Below are positions 35,805 through 46,521 of a DNA stretch of 64,000 nucleotides, one piece after another. The position numbers and the translations under genes were made by a program. The stretch is taken from assembly GCA_022376515.1 (NCBI GenBank), contig WTXI01000002.1, positions 1,302,001 to 1,366,000 on the forward strand. Direction: 5' to 3'. Under the pieces are notes generated by a model. The model worked only from the letters and a program-made list of their open reading frames with translations. It made no database searches and was not told the origin of the DNA. Numbering within the stretch: position 1 is the first letter of the stretch; every line of letters starts with the position of its first letter. This DNA is from Lactifluus volemus. Lineage: Eukaryota > Basidiomycota > Agaricomycetes > Russulales > Russulaceae.

Positions 35805-37483
35805 CTATTCAAAGAGACGATCATACATGGGCAGACACGAATACCAGTAATAATCTATCGTGCAAGAGTCAGCCCGCGGCGCAAATCGAAGAGCGATGTA
35901 GCTCACCAAAGTTGTCCTGCTCTTCGTCACACCAACACTTGCCTTGACTGTGCAACTCGCCCGTTGGACAGTGTCCAAACGGCTCATGACGGTAGCCTAT
36001 TTCACGGAAAAAGTGTATCTTGTCCTTCGGCGCCAGCAGAGAAACACCTATCGAATGCACTGGTGCATCTCCCCAGCGTTCATAGTAGAATCCACCAGTA
36101 CTGTCTAGATACTCGAAGAACTTCATATATGGCTCGCCGCGCCAGAAGTCAAGATCTCCGATCTCGAAATTGCTCCAGACTGGATACGGTTAGTATGGAG
36201 TGTAGAGTAGTAGTTATGAACGTACAATGACATCTGTTATAGGTAAGTCCACCGTCGTCGGAGACGAACCTCATTGCGTTATCCGGAGAAATGAGCTCGG
36301 GATTCTCCTTCGTAAACTCTACAGTAATATAGAGGAGTCAGAAGGCCCACTCTCACATTAGGGGAGTAATACGCACTTGTTACGGTCTCCCATAGGGTTT
36401 CGATTGTCTCGCCGTACTCGGGGAGGGAAATGGTGAAAGCTGTGCGAGCTCAAAATCAGGAGAAACGAAAGTGGTTCTTATGCGCACCATAAACTTTTTC
36501 ATTATCCTGCATGAAGAGGAATGGGTCGAAATCTAGGTCACAAAAGAAGGTGACATCGGGCCTAAGCAGGACAATCATGAGCATAAACAGGCCCTGTCAC
36601 AGCTAGGACGTGTGGCTCACTCCACTCGCCAGTAGTACTTGTACTTGGCTAAGAGTTCGTGTCTGAAAAAGAACTGGAGGCCGGTGGGTCAGATGGTCAA
36701 GCGGGTGAAAGAGGATGCTTACGCCGGAGTTGAAACGACACATATTCCGGTACCTTCAACCACGTCAATACAGACATGACTAGCGGCGTGGATCTATACT
36801 TACGGTACACTGCCTGCAAGGGGTAGACAATGTTCCAATCTCCGTGCAGAGAAGAGAGAAATACGTTGGACGTACCTCCATAGATTACATTATTCTTGAT
36901 CATGTCTTCTCGTGATGCGGTAGCCTTCTCCTCATCTATCCAGTCCGGCTGGTACCAGTGGTCTGGAGGGATAAGTCCAAACTCGACGGATGCGTCGGTC
37001 AATCCGGCCACTCTCCTGTTGATGAGTTGTACTTGTCAGTGATTAGTTGCAAGTTCAAACCGTGTTTGGGACGTCGCACGTTTTAAATTGATCTGTGAAC
37101 GGCTCCTCGTTGAGAAAGACATAGGGATAACGGAAGCGTTTGTTGAAGCGGTCCTCCATTTGTTTCATGCTCTTCAAGACGCCCTGGAGATCGCCATTGC
37201 GCGCAAGGATGACGAAACTGGCATTGGCTCGACGACCATTGTCGAAGGTAGTGTTATCCGGGATGTGGTACTTCTCTGGGACCGCATCATTTGCTGGGTG
37301 TTTGTTGCTATGACCGAAGAGGCGAGAGATTGACGTAGCATTGCCATACTCTTCATGGGATACGGTGAGGATGAAATGAAGTCCCAGCTAAAAGGAGGGA
37401 TGATGAAACGGGTTATAGTTAGAAAGAATGAGACATACGATGGCCATGAGGACGAGGATCATGTACCGCCAGTGGGTGACCAT
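35805..37483 (-). CDS. GT15 family alpha-1,2-mannosyltransferase (Kre2/Ktr/Mnt1-like)
   Basis: Type II Golgi enzyme that adds alpha-1,2-mannose to glycoproteins. Short cytosolic start MVTHWRYM with a membrane anchor (ILVLMAI, intron, LGLHFILTV). Catalytic part: NASFVILARNGDLQGVLKSM, FNKRFRYPYVFLNEEPFT, NNVIYGG, YKYYWRVE, PDVTFFCDLDFDPFLFMQ, WSNFEIGDLDFWRGEPY, FFEYLDSTGGFYYERWGDAP, HSIGVSLLAPKDKIHFF and IGYRHEPFGHCPTGELH, all hallmark blocks of GT15. It ends MYDRLFE. At least nine introns. No frame break noticed. It converges with PIK1, 160 bp apart. Confidence 0.93.
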
Positions 37484-38379
37484 TTCGAACGTGAACCTCC
37501 AAGTGAGGTTGATAGGAAAATAAAAGGGGAAAGTGGGTTCTACTACCGCGCAAAACGGATTTTTAAATTGCCAGCGCCTTTGGCTATCGTACTCGGGCCG
37601 CGGCCCCAATTTACAACTTACGGTCAGCCGCGCGTACTCGAGATCGAGACGCTTCTGTTGTTACCTATTTTTCAAGTCCACCGATACCCTTGACACGTCT
37701 CATCCACATGAGCCCAACTGAACCACTGTCACTGTTGACGTGACGCGACCGATCTGACTCGGTTATCATTGACATGGAGACAAAATTTTATCAACTCTCG
37801 GATTGATACACCCAATGAATGAGTACATCGCTTCCCCGAGCCCAAACTCCTGACTCATGTAAAAGTCTTGCATGTATCTGTACATCAGTTATTTTTTTAG
37901 AATAAACATAAGCATCTATCATCCGATGAAGGACGACCAACATTCTCCATCGCAACTGCATCTCCAACTTGAAACTGTTTGTTAAGCGATCACAACTTCA
38001 AGCCGAGCGTTCCTTTTTCTTCCCATCAAGGTACGTAATACACATATAAGGCACGAGCGCACAGCCACGAAAGGACCGATCGACAAAAGACAGCACAGAT
38101 GGATGGATGGAAATGAGCGGCATAGGGCTGAAGGAAGGTCTGGAGGATAGATGCGGTGGCTATCGCAAGCTACGCCGATGAGGGAGGGTTAAAGTAATGC
38201 TATAGGGAAGACGAGGGGAAACAAAGTTAAGGCCTCGACTCGGAGTGAGTGACATGAGAGGGCTCCTGCGTAGATATCAACTTATTCGGGTTAATAGCCT
38301 GGCACGAGATCAACCCAATCCGGTTGGTAAAGCGAGGCGCATCTAGGAATGCTTGTTTTAGGATCCAGTGGTGATCCAA
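37484..38379. other. Intergenic stretch upstream of the GT15 gene
   Basis: About 0.9 kb. No gene recognised. On the minus strand near 38301-38370 there is a short open stretch ending LYQPDWVDLVPGY then stop; it could be a leftover exon of the broken CCA1 locus or of another gene, but I cannot identify it. Confidence 0.4.
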
Positions 38380-38892
38380 ATTTTCAAATTATCGAGGCCC
38401 TGGAATCATCGACGATGTACACGAGGGGAACGGGTTTGCAATGAACTGCACATTATAAAATAGCGAGTTTATCGTCGTATCGCGACCCAAGGCGTCTTGC
38501 ACCGGCGTGTCGAAGGTCCGCGACGGTTTCAGCAACGCTTGCGAGGTAAGGTGCATTTCAAACAATGACGACGAGCTCATCACTTTTTGGTCGGTGTGCG
38601 GTTGTTCATCGGCATACACATCGTCCCGCCAAAACCGAGATCAAGACCGAGGACCCGAGGGGGGGTGAACGCCGGTCCCGTCAGGTTCTCAAGTGCAATA
38701 TCTATATCGTAGCTGTCGGATCCGCACATTCGACGGTCTGAGCAAGGAATGTCTTGCACCTTATCGTGACCTGCAATGCGGTAAGCAGTGTGTATGCCAT
38801 TTTCTGCGAGGGTAAGAGAATGAGGAGATGAACAATTTGGCAACGGATGCAAAATAAGCAAACGAAAGGTGTGCGTCACATGACCGACATCC
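38380..38892 (-). pseudogene. Broken fragment of CCA tRNA nucleotidyltransferase
   Basis: The intact enzyme adds the CCA end to tRNAs. Only the N-terminal third is visible, in pieces: TAYRIAG, GSDSYDIDIALENLTGPAF (the nucleotidyltransferase DxD block), VLGLDLGF, DDVYADE and TFDTPVQDALGRDTTINSLF with YNV. The pieces sit in different frames. The segment between RIAG and GSDSYD, which should hold the conserved Gly-Trp-Val-Arg-Asp stretch, is replaced by unrelated residues. Nothing of the tRNA-binding C-terminal part follows. This is more damage than the single-base errors seen in neighbouring genes, so I read it as a decayed partial copy. A full copy should exist elsewhere. Confidence 0.6.
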
Positions 38893-39111
38893 ACACTTTA
38901 GGGGGATTGCACTTGCACAGATTGCGGCTTTAGCTTAGGCCGCACGACCAGTTACATGTACAACTGCAGTCTGAAGCGTAGATACTGTACGACTTGGAGT
39001 TACTGCAGCTCCCACAACAATTAAAATGCTCGCACCTTCAAAGACTCGTCGTTGTCATGTTCGTCGTCCACCGTAATTATCATCATCGTCCACGGACTCA
39101 CATAATGTCAG

Positions 39112-41218
39112 TTTTTCGATAGCGTAGGCAACAAACGCCATAAAAACGGCGAATACGGTTGTCCACGCCCTGCTTCCGTTTGTCACTTCATTCACCCATC
39201 CGATCCGGAATGGGATCATTCTCCTACCAGTAGCAGAAGATATGATGAAGACTCTCCTAAACGCTCGCTGACACCACTTGACCACCAATACAGCGGGTCA
39301 AGCTCTAAAAGACAGAGGACGCCACCCCGTGGGAGTATATATGACCGTGAACGCAGCCCCGTCTGGCATTCGCGCAGTCCCCGTCGAGATGATAGTCCGT
39401 CGCTTCGCTACCGTTTGTCTCCCACCCGAACCACTCGTGACATTCGGCCACTTCCTCGTGGCTCATCCTCACAAGACCGTGCCTCTTCCTCCAAACAAGA
39501 ACACGTTTCCAAGAGCCACCCTGAGCCCATGGCACAACAAACGGGCTCTCGCGATAGACCTTCTGAACAGGCTCCAAAGGCCGTTCCCTCAAGTTCCGCC
39601 AAGCGCTCAACCACTTCCTCCCGTGGCACACCCCCCGGGGCTTCATCCGAAACCGCCTCAATTTCGAAGCCTTCTGGTACCGTTAAAGCGCCTCCCGTGA
39701 AGGCGCCCCCTCGGTCATTCGCTGAGATCCTCCCGCCGCCTCCTCTGAACCCACCAAAAGACGATATGACACCTGAACATCGACGTGCTGTGTGGGAAAA
39801 ACGTATCGCGTGCGTTTTGAACAATGATCACATCTGGCGTTAACTCTCATACTTTTTCAGCCTGATGGCAGATGCCACACAAGAATATATGGACCTTGGA
39901 AAGTTGGAACAAGACGTGCAGTTGCGTCGACGTCAAGTTCAATCCCCCGCGTTCAACTCACTCCCCTCGGATGTGAAAGCAACCTTCCGAACCGGCCTCG
40001 TAAATGCTGAGACTACCCTAGACAAAAAGAAGACTTCCCTGAGCAGCGCGATCAGCCAACTGTCCGAAACAAATTTCTGGCCCTCCCTTCCCTCCCAACA
40101 AGCTGGCGACATGGAGTCCAAATTGAAGGAGGCCAAGACGATGCTTGGAGGCTTGGCGGACAGTGTTGGCCAGTTGTACAAGCGCATCGGAACCCTATAT
40201 GAACAGCGATCCGGTCGCCCTGGCGTAAATACTGATGACGACGGAACGGCGGCGACGGCGACGGGTAGCGGTGACGGAGATAACCGTGCCAAGAAACGGC
40301 GACGACTTTCCGTTGACGGCCCTGGCGATGACGCTATCCCGCCGCCGTCGGGACTGCGTGAGGACATCGACTCGATCAAGGACACGATCCGCGAGATCGA
40401 AGACCGTCTGGGGGAAGTCGAGAACGACATGGCCCAGCATTCGTCCAACGTGATGGAACAGCTCGAGGTGGCGCTAGAAGAGAAAATCGAGGAAATCGCT
40501 CGGAGCGCCGATATCGCGAATCTGGTGGACGTTCGGTTTGGCGAACGGTCCGCGCAGACGATCCAAGCGTTCAACGAAAGCTTTGCGCAGGCCGACCGAG
40601 ATATCGCCGAGCTCGCAGACGAGATGGCAAATTTTATACCCCGGTTGAACCATCTCGAGCGTGAAAATACTCTCTTTAAGCAGGAGGAAGCAGCAGGTAG
40701 GGAGCGCTTGGATCAAGTACGCGTCTATTTCTTTTTTTTTTTTTTTTTTCATATCTGTTAATCTCCCACATCTCATCTCTCATGCGCGATCTTGTGTACA
40801 GTTGGTCAAGGCTGACCACGAAAACACTGAGGCCATCGCGCGTCTTCAAGAAGAGGCTAGGGTTCTGCAAACTGCCTTGGCGGCACATGCAAAGCGGACA
40901 CTTCCACCATCACCAGCACTACCGTTTTCTGGTCCTTTAGTGGAGGCCATCAAGGGATCTATCGTGAAACAAGTGCATGAGCAAGTCCTTCCGATTGTCG
41001 CGGAGACTCGCACGGAAATCGAACGAGTTGCAAAGGCCCGCGATATGGAGCTTTATGAAAAACTTAGGGACAAACTGGATCAAAGTGCCAGGATGTCCCA
41101 GGTAATTTTGACATGGATCGAACGTTACCCCGAAGATGCTCGCCAAGCTTTCTCCGCCGCTGCCACAGCGAGAATGCAAACCGGTAGTGCCAGTGGTGCT
41201 GGTAATTCAGGTCAATAG
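39112..41218 (+). CDS. Unknown coiled-coil protein with RS-like N-terminus
   Basis: I do not recognise the family. The N-terminal part (about 39112-39840) is arginine/serine-rich with SP and RD pairs (DSPKRSLTP, RERSPVWHSRSPRRDDSPS) and a Lys/Pro end (APPRSFAEILPPPP, MTPEHRRAVWEKRIACVLN). After an intron near 39841 comes a long helical part: MADATQEYMDLGKLEQDVQ, acidic-basic nuclear-signal KKRRRL, then LREDIDSIKDTIREIEDRLG and further coiled coil, ending TARMQTGSASGAGNSGQ. A second intron near 40719-40800 contains a long T tract. The true start is not found; the frame is open back to an AG at 39111 and an upstream exon is likely. Possibly nuclear, from composition only. Confidence 0.65.
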
Positions 41219-41324
41219 CTATTACATTATATCTTCTTGTAAAGAATGAATAATACGCTGCGAGAGCAGTCTTTGACAACAATTGAAACCCACAATAACG
41301 TCGTCGGTTGATCATGGGGTTGTT

Positions 41325-41329
41325 AAAAA
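41325..41329 (-). terminator. RNA polymerase III terminator (T5) of the tRNA gene
   Basis: Five T on the minus strand, two bases after the tRNA 3' end. Confidence 0.6.
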
Positions 41330-41331
41330 GT

Positions 41332-41424
41332 GGACCTTCCGAGAATCGAACTCGGGACCCTTGCATATAAACAGGCCAAGGCAACCTCATAAGTACAAAG
41401 CTCTACCGATTGAGCTAAAGGTCC
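41332..41424 (-). tRNA. tRNA-Ile (anticodon TAT) with a 21-nt intron
   Basis: Folds by eye as a cloverleaf: acceptor GGACCTT/AAGGTCC, D arm GCTC-AATCGGTA-GAGC, anticodon stem TTGTA/TGCAA, T arm CCGAG-TTCGATT-CTCGG. The loop is CTTATG then an intron of about 21 nt at the canonical 37/38 site, then A. That places TAT at 34-36 (about 41389-41391), reading AUA isoleucine. D arm and loop resemble yeast tRNA-Ile(UAU), also intron-bearing. Base 37 is G where A is usual for this codon class, so the anticodon call is a little uncertain. Confidence 0.8.
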
Positions 41425-41652
41425 AACAATTCAGGGTTCATATTAAGAGTCTACGACCCTCCTACAGGTGGCTACGGTGGTTGTGATTTTCTTGTTAACG
41501 GCTTCATCATCCTCCCGAACCGGTCGCAAGGTTCTGTGAAACCGCGTATTATTTTTAATGGACTAAGAGTGTGAACTAGGTCGTGTCTTTCTAGTGATAC
41601 ATCCGTCGGTCCCGTCAACCATAATAACCAAAAATGCTCAGCCCTGTTCGAT

Positions 41653-42620
41653 CTATGGATCTCCGTTGACGTTCTCCTCGTGAACGCCATCGGGTGTAAG
41701 TTGCAAAAACCGCGTCCCGACGCGCGCTGCTTGTTCTTCCGAATGGGTGATCCAAACGATGGCCTTGATCGACTTGGTCCTGACTCCCTCGACAAGTGTG
41801 TTTTCTACCACCGCGGAGCTCGCGGGGTCAAGCGCAGACGTCGGTTCTTTTAGAAAAAAAAAAAAAAGAATAAAACAGCCCAGAGGGCGAGGAAAAAGAC
41901 GTAAATGAGGTGGCAGGCGTTGTCATAGCAAGGACGTACCGTCTAATAATAATACCTCGGCGCAACCGAGCCCGTAAGGGATCGCCAGTGACAATCGCTG
42001 TGCCTCCCCACCACTAAGTAAGCCCCAATGCCTGTCCCAGAGTTCCCTCGGGACGCCCCATCCCTCAGCTAGGGTCATTGCTCGATGCATATGCACGGCG
42101 TCTCCGGTGACGCGCTCTGGGGCAATTCGCGAATGGAAGGTGGATAGTATCTCGATAAGATCGCGTGGTGTACCAGGTAGGAGTGAAGGTCGTTGGGGGA
42201 TATACTGGACGTAGGTTCTGTATGTAGGAATACCTGTGATGATATTCATGGGAGTGCATTCGCGCCCTGCTGCATGGCCGGCGTACCATAGGCTTTTGGC
42301 GGTCTGCGACCCAAGGAAGACATGAGACTCCGTGGTAAAGATGAAAAACAGGAAGACACACTTTCCCTTGAATTCTATAGCTCCATGGTAGAGGTTGAGA
42401 TGAGCTAAGCACTTCAAGAGAGTTGTTTTTCTGCGGCCAGGTATAAACGACACATCGGTGGGGATGAATACGCACGAGATGGAATGGCTCACCCAGCACC
42501 GCTGCGGGCTTGTAAGATAATGATATCACCTTCCTGCACGTTAAAGTTGACATTCACAAAAATAGGATCGCCTTCAGGTCTGACACAGGAAAGATTCTTC
42601 ACTTGCATCAAGGGCGCCAT
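41653..42620 (-). CDS. Single-domain ABC ATPase, soluble type
   Basis: One nucleotide-binding domain with no membrane segments. Start MAPLMQVKNLSCVRPEGDPI, then VQEGDIIILQARSGAG-K-TTLLKC (Walker A, split by an intron between Gly and Lys), a Q-loop block YVQYIPQRPSLLPGTP, the signature LLSGGEAQRLSLA, Walker B AEVLLLD followed after an intron by EPTSALDP, and the switch His in IVWITHSEEQAARVG. It ends HEENVNGDP. The order and spacing are those of small bacterial-type exporters' ATPases, which need a separate permease; none is visible here. Transport substrate unknown. Confidence 0.85.
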
Positions 42621-42826
42621 AGCTTGAGCGTGGCTGCGGGAGTCATGTCGACAGTCTCGGGACCGAAGTGTCTAGGCTCATATATTCTTTCTCACGATAC
42701 GGCCCGAGATTTCCCGCGGTAGTCCTGTCTATCCTGCATTTTCAGAATCGCTCCGAGGTCTAACCGCAACCAGTGTTACAGTGGGGGTTATGCATTAGTA
42801 TGTAGTATCGACAAATCGTAATTGCC

Positions 42827-44122
42827 CTAAAAATGTGGCTGTCCCGGCGGTGGTACCATTCCCATTTCCTCGGGTGTCAAGCTGGTGCTCTCGATCATCA
42901 CACCGACACCGACCTTGGCCGCGTTCTGGGGAGCAACCGTTTAACCAACATAGCAAAACGGTTTTTTTTAAAGGATGACGTACTTTGAAGTGATCTATCT
43001 CTCCAGCGACAGTGAACGCAAAACTAGGTGCGAAACGCTGCTCCAGCAATGCCGACACCTTGCCGGTCGAATCTAGCTGCGCACGGAATGTCGACATACG
43101 AAGGTCATACTTTGCGCCGACCGTAGCAATCGCATCGCGACGCATCGGAGCTGCAATCACTTGTAAATCAGCGGCCGCCTCTACTTTTTCGCTCAGCTTG
43201 TGCCAATAGGTCGCCTGGAGCACCCCAATCGGCTGGAACTGCGTCGTCGCAATCCACTTCCCATTCGAGCCCGTCAGTTTGGCAAGGTACGATGAAGTCA
43301 TCTCTGCCTGGTCAAGTGCAGCTCGTTGGTAAAGAGTCTCAATTCCCAATGCGAGTCTTTTCGAGACAGACTGGAGGTAGCTTCCGACGTAGATGCCAGA
43401 GCCATCCAACGGTGAGGGGTTAATGACTTTGGCATTCAGGGTATAGTCTAGACCCGAATAGTCGTGCTCCAATTGTATCATAGTATGGCCGGGCTGCATT
43501 CCCAGCTAAGACGGCGTATTGTCAACCGATCATTTCGAGAACGCATGAAGCGTGTGCATACCTGTGCCTGCACTTTCGAGGTATTCGATGCAGACCAACT
43601 TTGTTGCAATCGTCCGGAGACATTGCCCTCGTGGTCGACGTTGCCTTGAAGAAGGACCTTTTATAGCAGCGTTAAGAAAAGCGTCATACCCCATGGACAG
43701 GGATCCCGTCACCCACCTTGGGATTTGCGAACAACGCGCCGAACGTATACGTTGGGGGTACCGATTGCGAGGCGAGCTGAAACGAATGGGTGACCTGAAA
43801 AGCTGGGTCCATAGACAACCCTTTCATAAGGTCGGCTCGTGCGCCATCAAAGATGAAATTGGTCAAATGGGTTGCTTGTAACAAATTAAGAATCTGCCGC
43901 AAACGAATGGCAAACGACAAAATGCCCACTTTTGACCTCTTTCTGCAAGTTCTCCACGGTTCCTGGGTTTGGAAGGCCAAGCGTTGTGCGCCAGCCGGAG
44001 AATCGAGAGTAGGCATTCGCGAGAGGGGAAAATGCAGAGAAACTGGACGAATTTTTGCTTGCTGTTGAGGTCTCTGTGTACGGACCTAAAGCAGGAGATT
44101 TTTCATGAGGGGCTGTGGCCAT
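42827..44122 (-). CDS. TOM40: Mitochondrial import receptor channel Tom40
   Basis: Beta-barrel pore of the outer-membrane TOM complex, the entry gate for almost all mitochondrial precursors. N-terminal tail MATAPHEKSPALGPY, then FSGWRTTLGLPNPGTVENL, after introns LTNFIFDGARADLMKGLS, DPAFQVTHSFQLAS, YTFGALFAN, GNVDHEGNVSGRL, QLEHDYSGLDYTLNAKVI, GSGIYVGSYLQSVS, GSNGKWIATTQFQPIGVLQA, the barrel strand DLRMSTFRAQLDSTGKVS and VGVGVMIES near the end. Ends PPPGQPHF. Length near 350 residues, normal for the family. No frame break noticed. Confidence 0.93.
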
Positions 44123-44578
44123 CTAGCTAGAAAGGATGGTGCCGGCCGAATGACAAGGTGGTCGTAAGAGAAACAACCCGTAGAGGTACGCGTACGAGTT
44201 AATGGATCGAAAGCGAACTGACCGTGACGAGGATGGGAAAGGACGCGCCAGAAATTCGGTTACCAAACACCAACAAAGAAACATCTCACATGACCGGGGT
44301 TTATAACAAGCCTAATATTGTTTTCTTTTATTTTTTACACTGCCAAACTTAGCCGTAAAAACGTGGTGAGTAACCTTCCATTTTGTCGTCAGCGTTCGTT
44401 AAAAGTCGGTAAAGGTAACAAGAGTAGGTATCGCAGGGTGAAGAACGGCAAAATAATATGAAGGTTAGACTCGGATAATGACAAAACGCCGCAAGCAGCA
44501 ACAATAGAAATTATGTAGCAAAAAAAAAAAAAGCCCAGATCAAATCGTCGACGTGAGTCCTTCGCACAACCACAACGC

Positions 44579-44932
44579 TTACCACCAGCGCTGCGGAGCC
44601 GGTCTATACGCAGCAGGGGGGAAATCCGGAGGCGGTGGTGACTTGCGCACCCCACGTCTCCTCGGCTCTTCGATAATCTCCTCCACTTCGATGGGCTCCT
44701 CACGCACAACAGCCTCTTCATGTTCTATAAGCACCTCAACCGAGGTAGTTTTTGGCAGCATGGTAGAGAATGAAGTTGTGTACGGGGAGGGAGTAGGCTT
44801 GGCGACGCGACGAGTGTTGGCGGGAGGTGGACGGGCGACGGTTTCATCGGGCGGGAACTGGGTTTCAATGTGGACTTGAGTTATGGTACGTGTGGCAGTT
44901 TCAATTTCTGTAATTACGGCGGGGGGAATTTC
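44579..44932 (-). CDS. Orphan C-terminal exon, Glu/Pro-rich, related to the tail of the next gene
   Basis: Open exon of about 117 codons preceded by a clear splice acceptor (TTTCCCTTTACAG). It reads EIPPAVITEIETATRTITQ, PPDETVARPPPANTRRVAK, VEVLIEHEEAVVREEPIEVE, EEPRRRGVRKSPPPPDF and ends AYRPAPQRWW. No start codon or upstream exon is evident. The order acidic block, basic PRRR, PPPP, YRP is also found at the end of the neighbouring gene, so this could be an alternative last exon of that gene or the remnant of a duplicated copy. Function unknown. Confidence 0.5.
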   Translation of the reverse strand, partial: EIPPAVITEIETATRTITQVHIETQFPPDETVARPPPANTRRVAKPTPSPYTTSFSTMLPKTTSVEVLIEHEEAVVREEPIEVEEIIEEPRRRGVRKSPPPPDFPPAAYRPAPQRWW

Positions 44933-45294
44933 CTGTAAAGGGAAACAAATTTGCATCAGCGAAATTAATTCTCAGAGTTAACAAAGGGGATGTAGCCCTG
45001 GAGCCATATTCGGACGTCTGATTCAGAACTCGGACCTGACCAGAACAAACGACTTGCACGAGATGCAGCATGTCACGTGTAGAGACGCGTCCTTATGATC
45101 GAACAAGTTTGATCGGGGCCGACGCGTCTGACCGCGTCGTGACCGAATGGCCCCAAGGCTACATGGAACGAGGGGGACAAAAAAGAGATGAAAAGCCGTT
45201 GTCCCCCAAGCCCGGACGAAGGAGTGAGGGAAGTATCACAGAGACTTCAACTGACTGAAGTAGGAAAATAAACGAATCCAAAACCTCCTTCGTC

Positions 45295-46072
45295 TCAGAG
45301 CTCGGGACGGCGGTAGGGAGGCGGTGGTACCTTGGATGGTCTGCGCTTCGGTTCGTAAATATATTCTTCTTCGACCGCCGTTTCACCACCGAGAGCACTG
45401 TACCAGGAACGATCAGCCGAGATAGAGGATATGAACAAGTTAGACTATTTACGCAAGTTGCTCCATGATCCAAGCTTCACGACGAGACGCGTCATGTTCA
45501 CGGCGATTGACGGTTTCCTCTCGGCGACTTATCTCACGCTCGCGTTCTGCGATTTTGAGTTCGCGGTCGAGGATATCATCGAACCGCACGTTGCTTTCCT
45601 TCCACCATCCCGGAGCGGCAAGGTCCTTTTCTTGGAGAACCTCCTTGATTACGGTCTGAACGGGGGGAGGTTCAAAGGTCGCCTGCGCTACGCATGGGGG
45701 ACAAGGTGATGGCGCAAGTGGGCCTGATCCAATGACACCACCAGGTGCACCGGCGAGGATCTCGGCTTCACGGCGAGCGACCTCAGCTTCACGAACTGCA
45801 ATATTACTCTCACGAGCAATGAGGGCTTGAGATCGTTTGGGTGTAAGGACGCTCCAAACCCCCTGGGTAGCAGGATCCCCAGGGGTACCACCGCTTGACG
45901 AACTTTGATTGGGGAGGGAGAGCATGACAGCGAGGACGGCAAGAATAAGAGAAAGGACGAGGAGAAGGGTGGTAGAAGAAATCGTTCTGTGGTGACGATG
46001 GGTAGAACGTTCAGAACGACCCGAATGGCCCTCTCTGTCACGCTCCCTATGAGACGATGAAGGTTGAGCCAT
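45295..46072 (-). CDS. Predicted single-pass membrane protein with charged coiled coil
   Basis: Family not recognised. Start MAQPSSSHRERDREGHSGR, a basic His/Arg-rich cytosolic tail, one membrane segment (ISSTTLLLVLSLILAVLAVM), then a Pro-rich linker (GSGPLAPSPCPPC), followed by helices very rich in Glu and Arg (ELKIAEREREISRREETVN; RREHDASRREAWIMEQL). A last exon after a short intron gives LGGETAVEEEYIYEPKRRPS and PPPPYRRPEL. The AREAEVARREAEI heptads suggest a coiled coil. Frame open throughout. Divergent from the Nur1-like gene, 450 bp apart. Confidence 0.65.
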
Positions 46073-46521
46073 CCTGACGCTTATCGAATTCGAAGGCGAC
46101 AAGGACGTAGAAGTGCGGGCGCGCTGCGTGGAAGTTATGATTGAAAAAAGGGGATGAAAAATGGATTTTAAAGATATGTAGATAGGTGATGAATACGGTG
46201 TCCCTGACGGACAAAGGGGATGGGCTGATGGATGTACAGGGAAGAAGTGAACGGGGGCCAATGTTCAACTTTGGCTCAAAATGGGAACCTTTAAAATACC
46301 TTTGTCCATATTTCCTTTTTAGACCATTTGTGTGTATTACGTAACGGTGTACAAACAAAAAAAAAATACCACGTGGATCAAATGGTCTGGCTGCCTCATG
46401 GAATATTCGATTCCCACGATTAATAAAAGTCACGAGTGACAATAGTGACGTGACCTGAACGCGTGATACACGCGAGGTTGACTGGGACAGTTGAGTTGAG
46501 GCTCTCTTGAAAGGACACAAT

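Noticed and set aside
39055..39288. Small minus-strand membrane protein
   Set aside because: It overlaps the RS-rich plus-strand frame, which has far better protein character. The hydrophobic run is a by-product.
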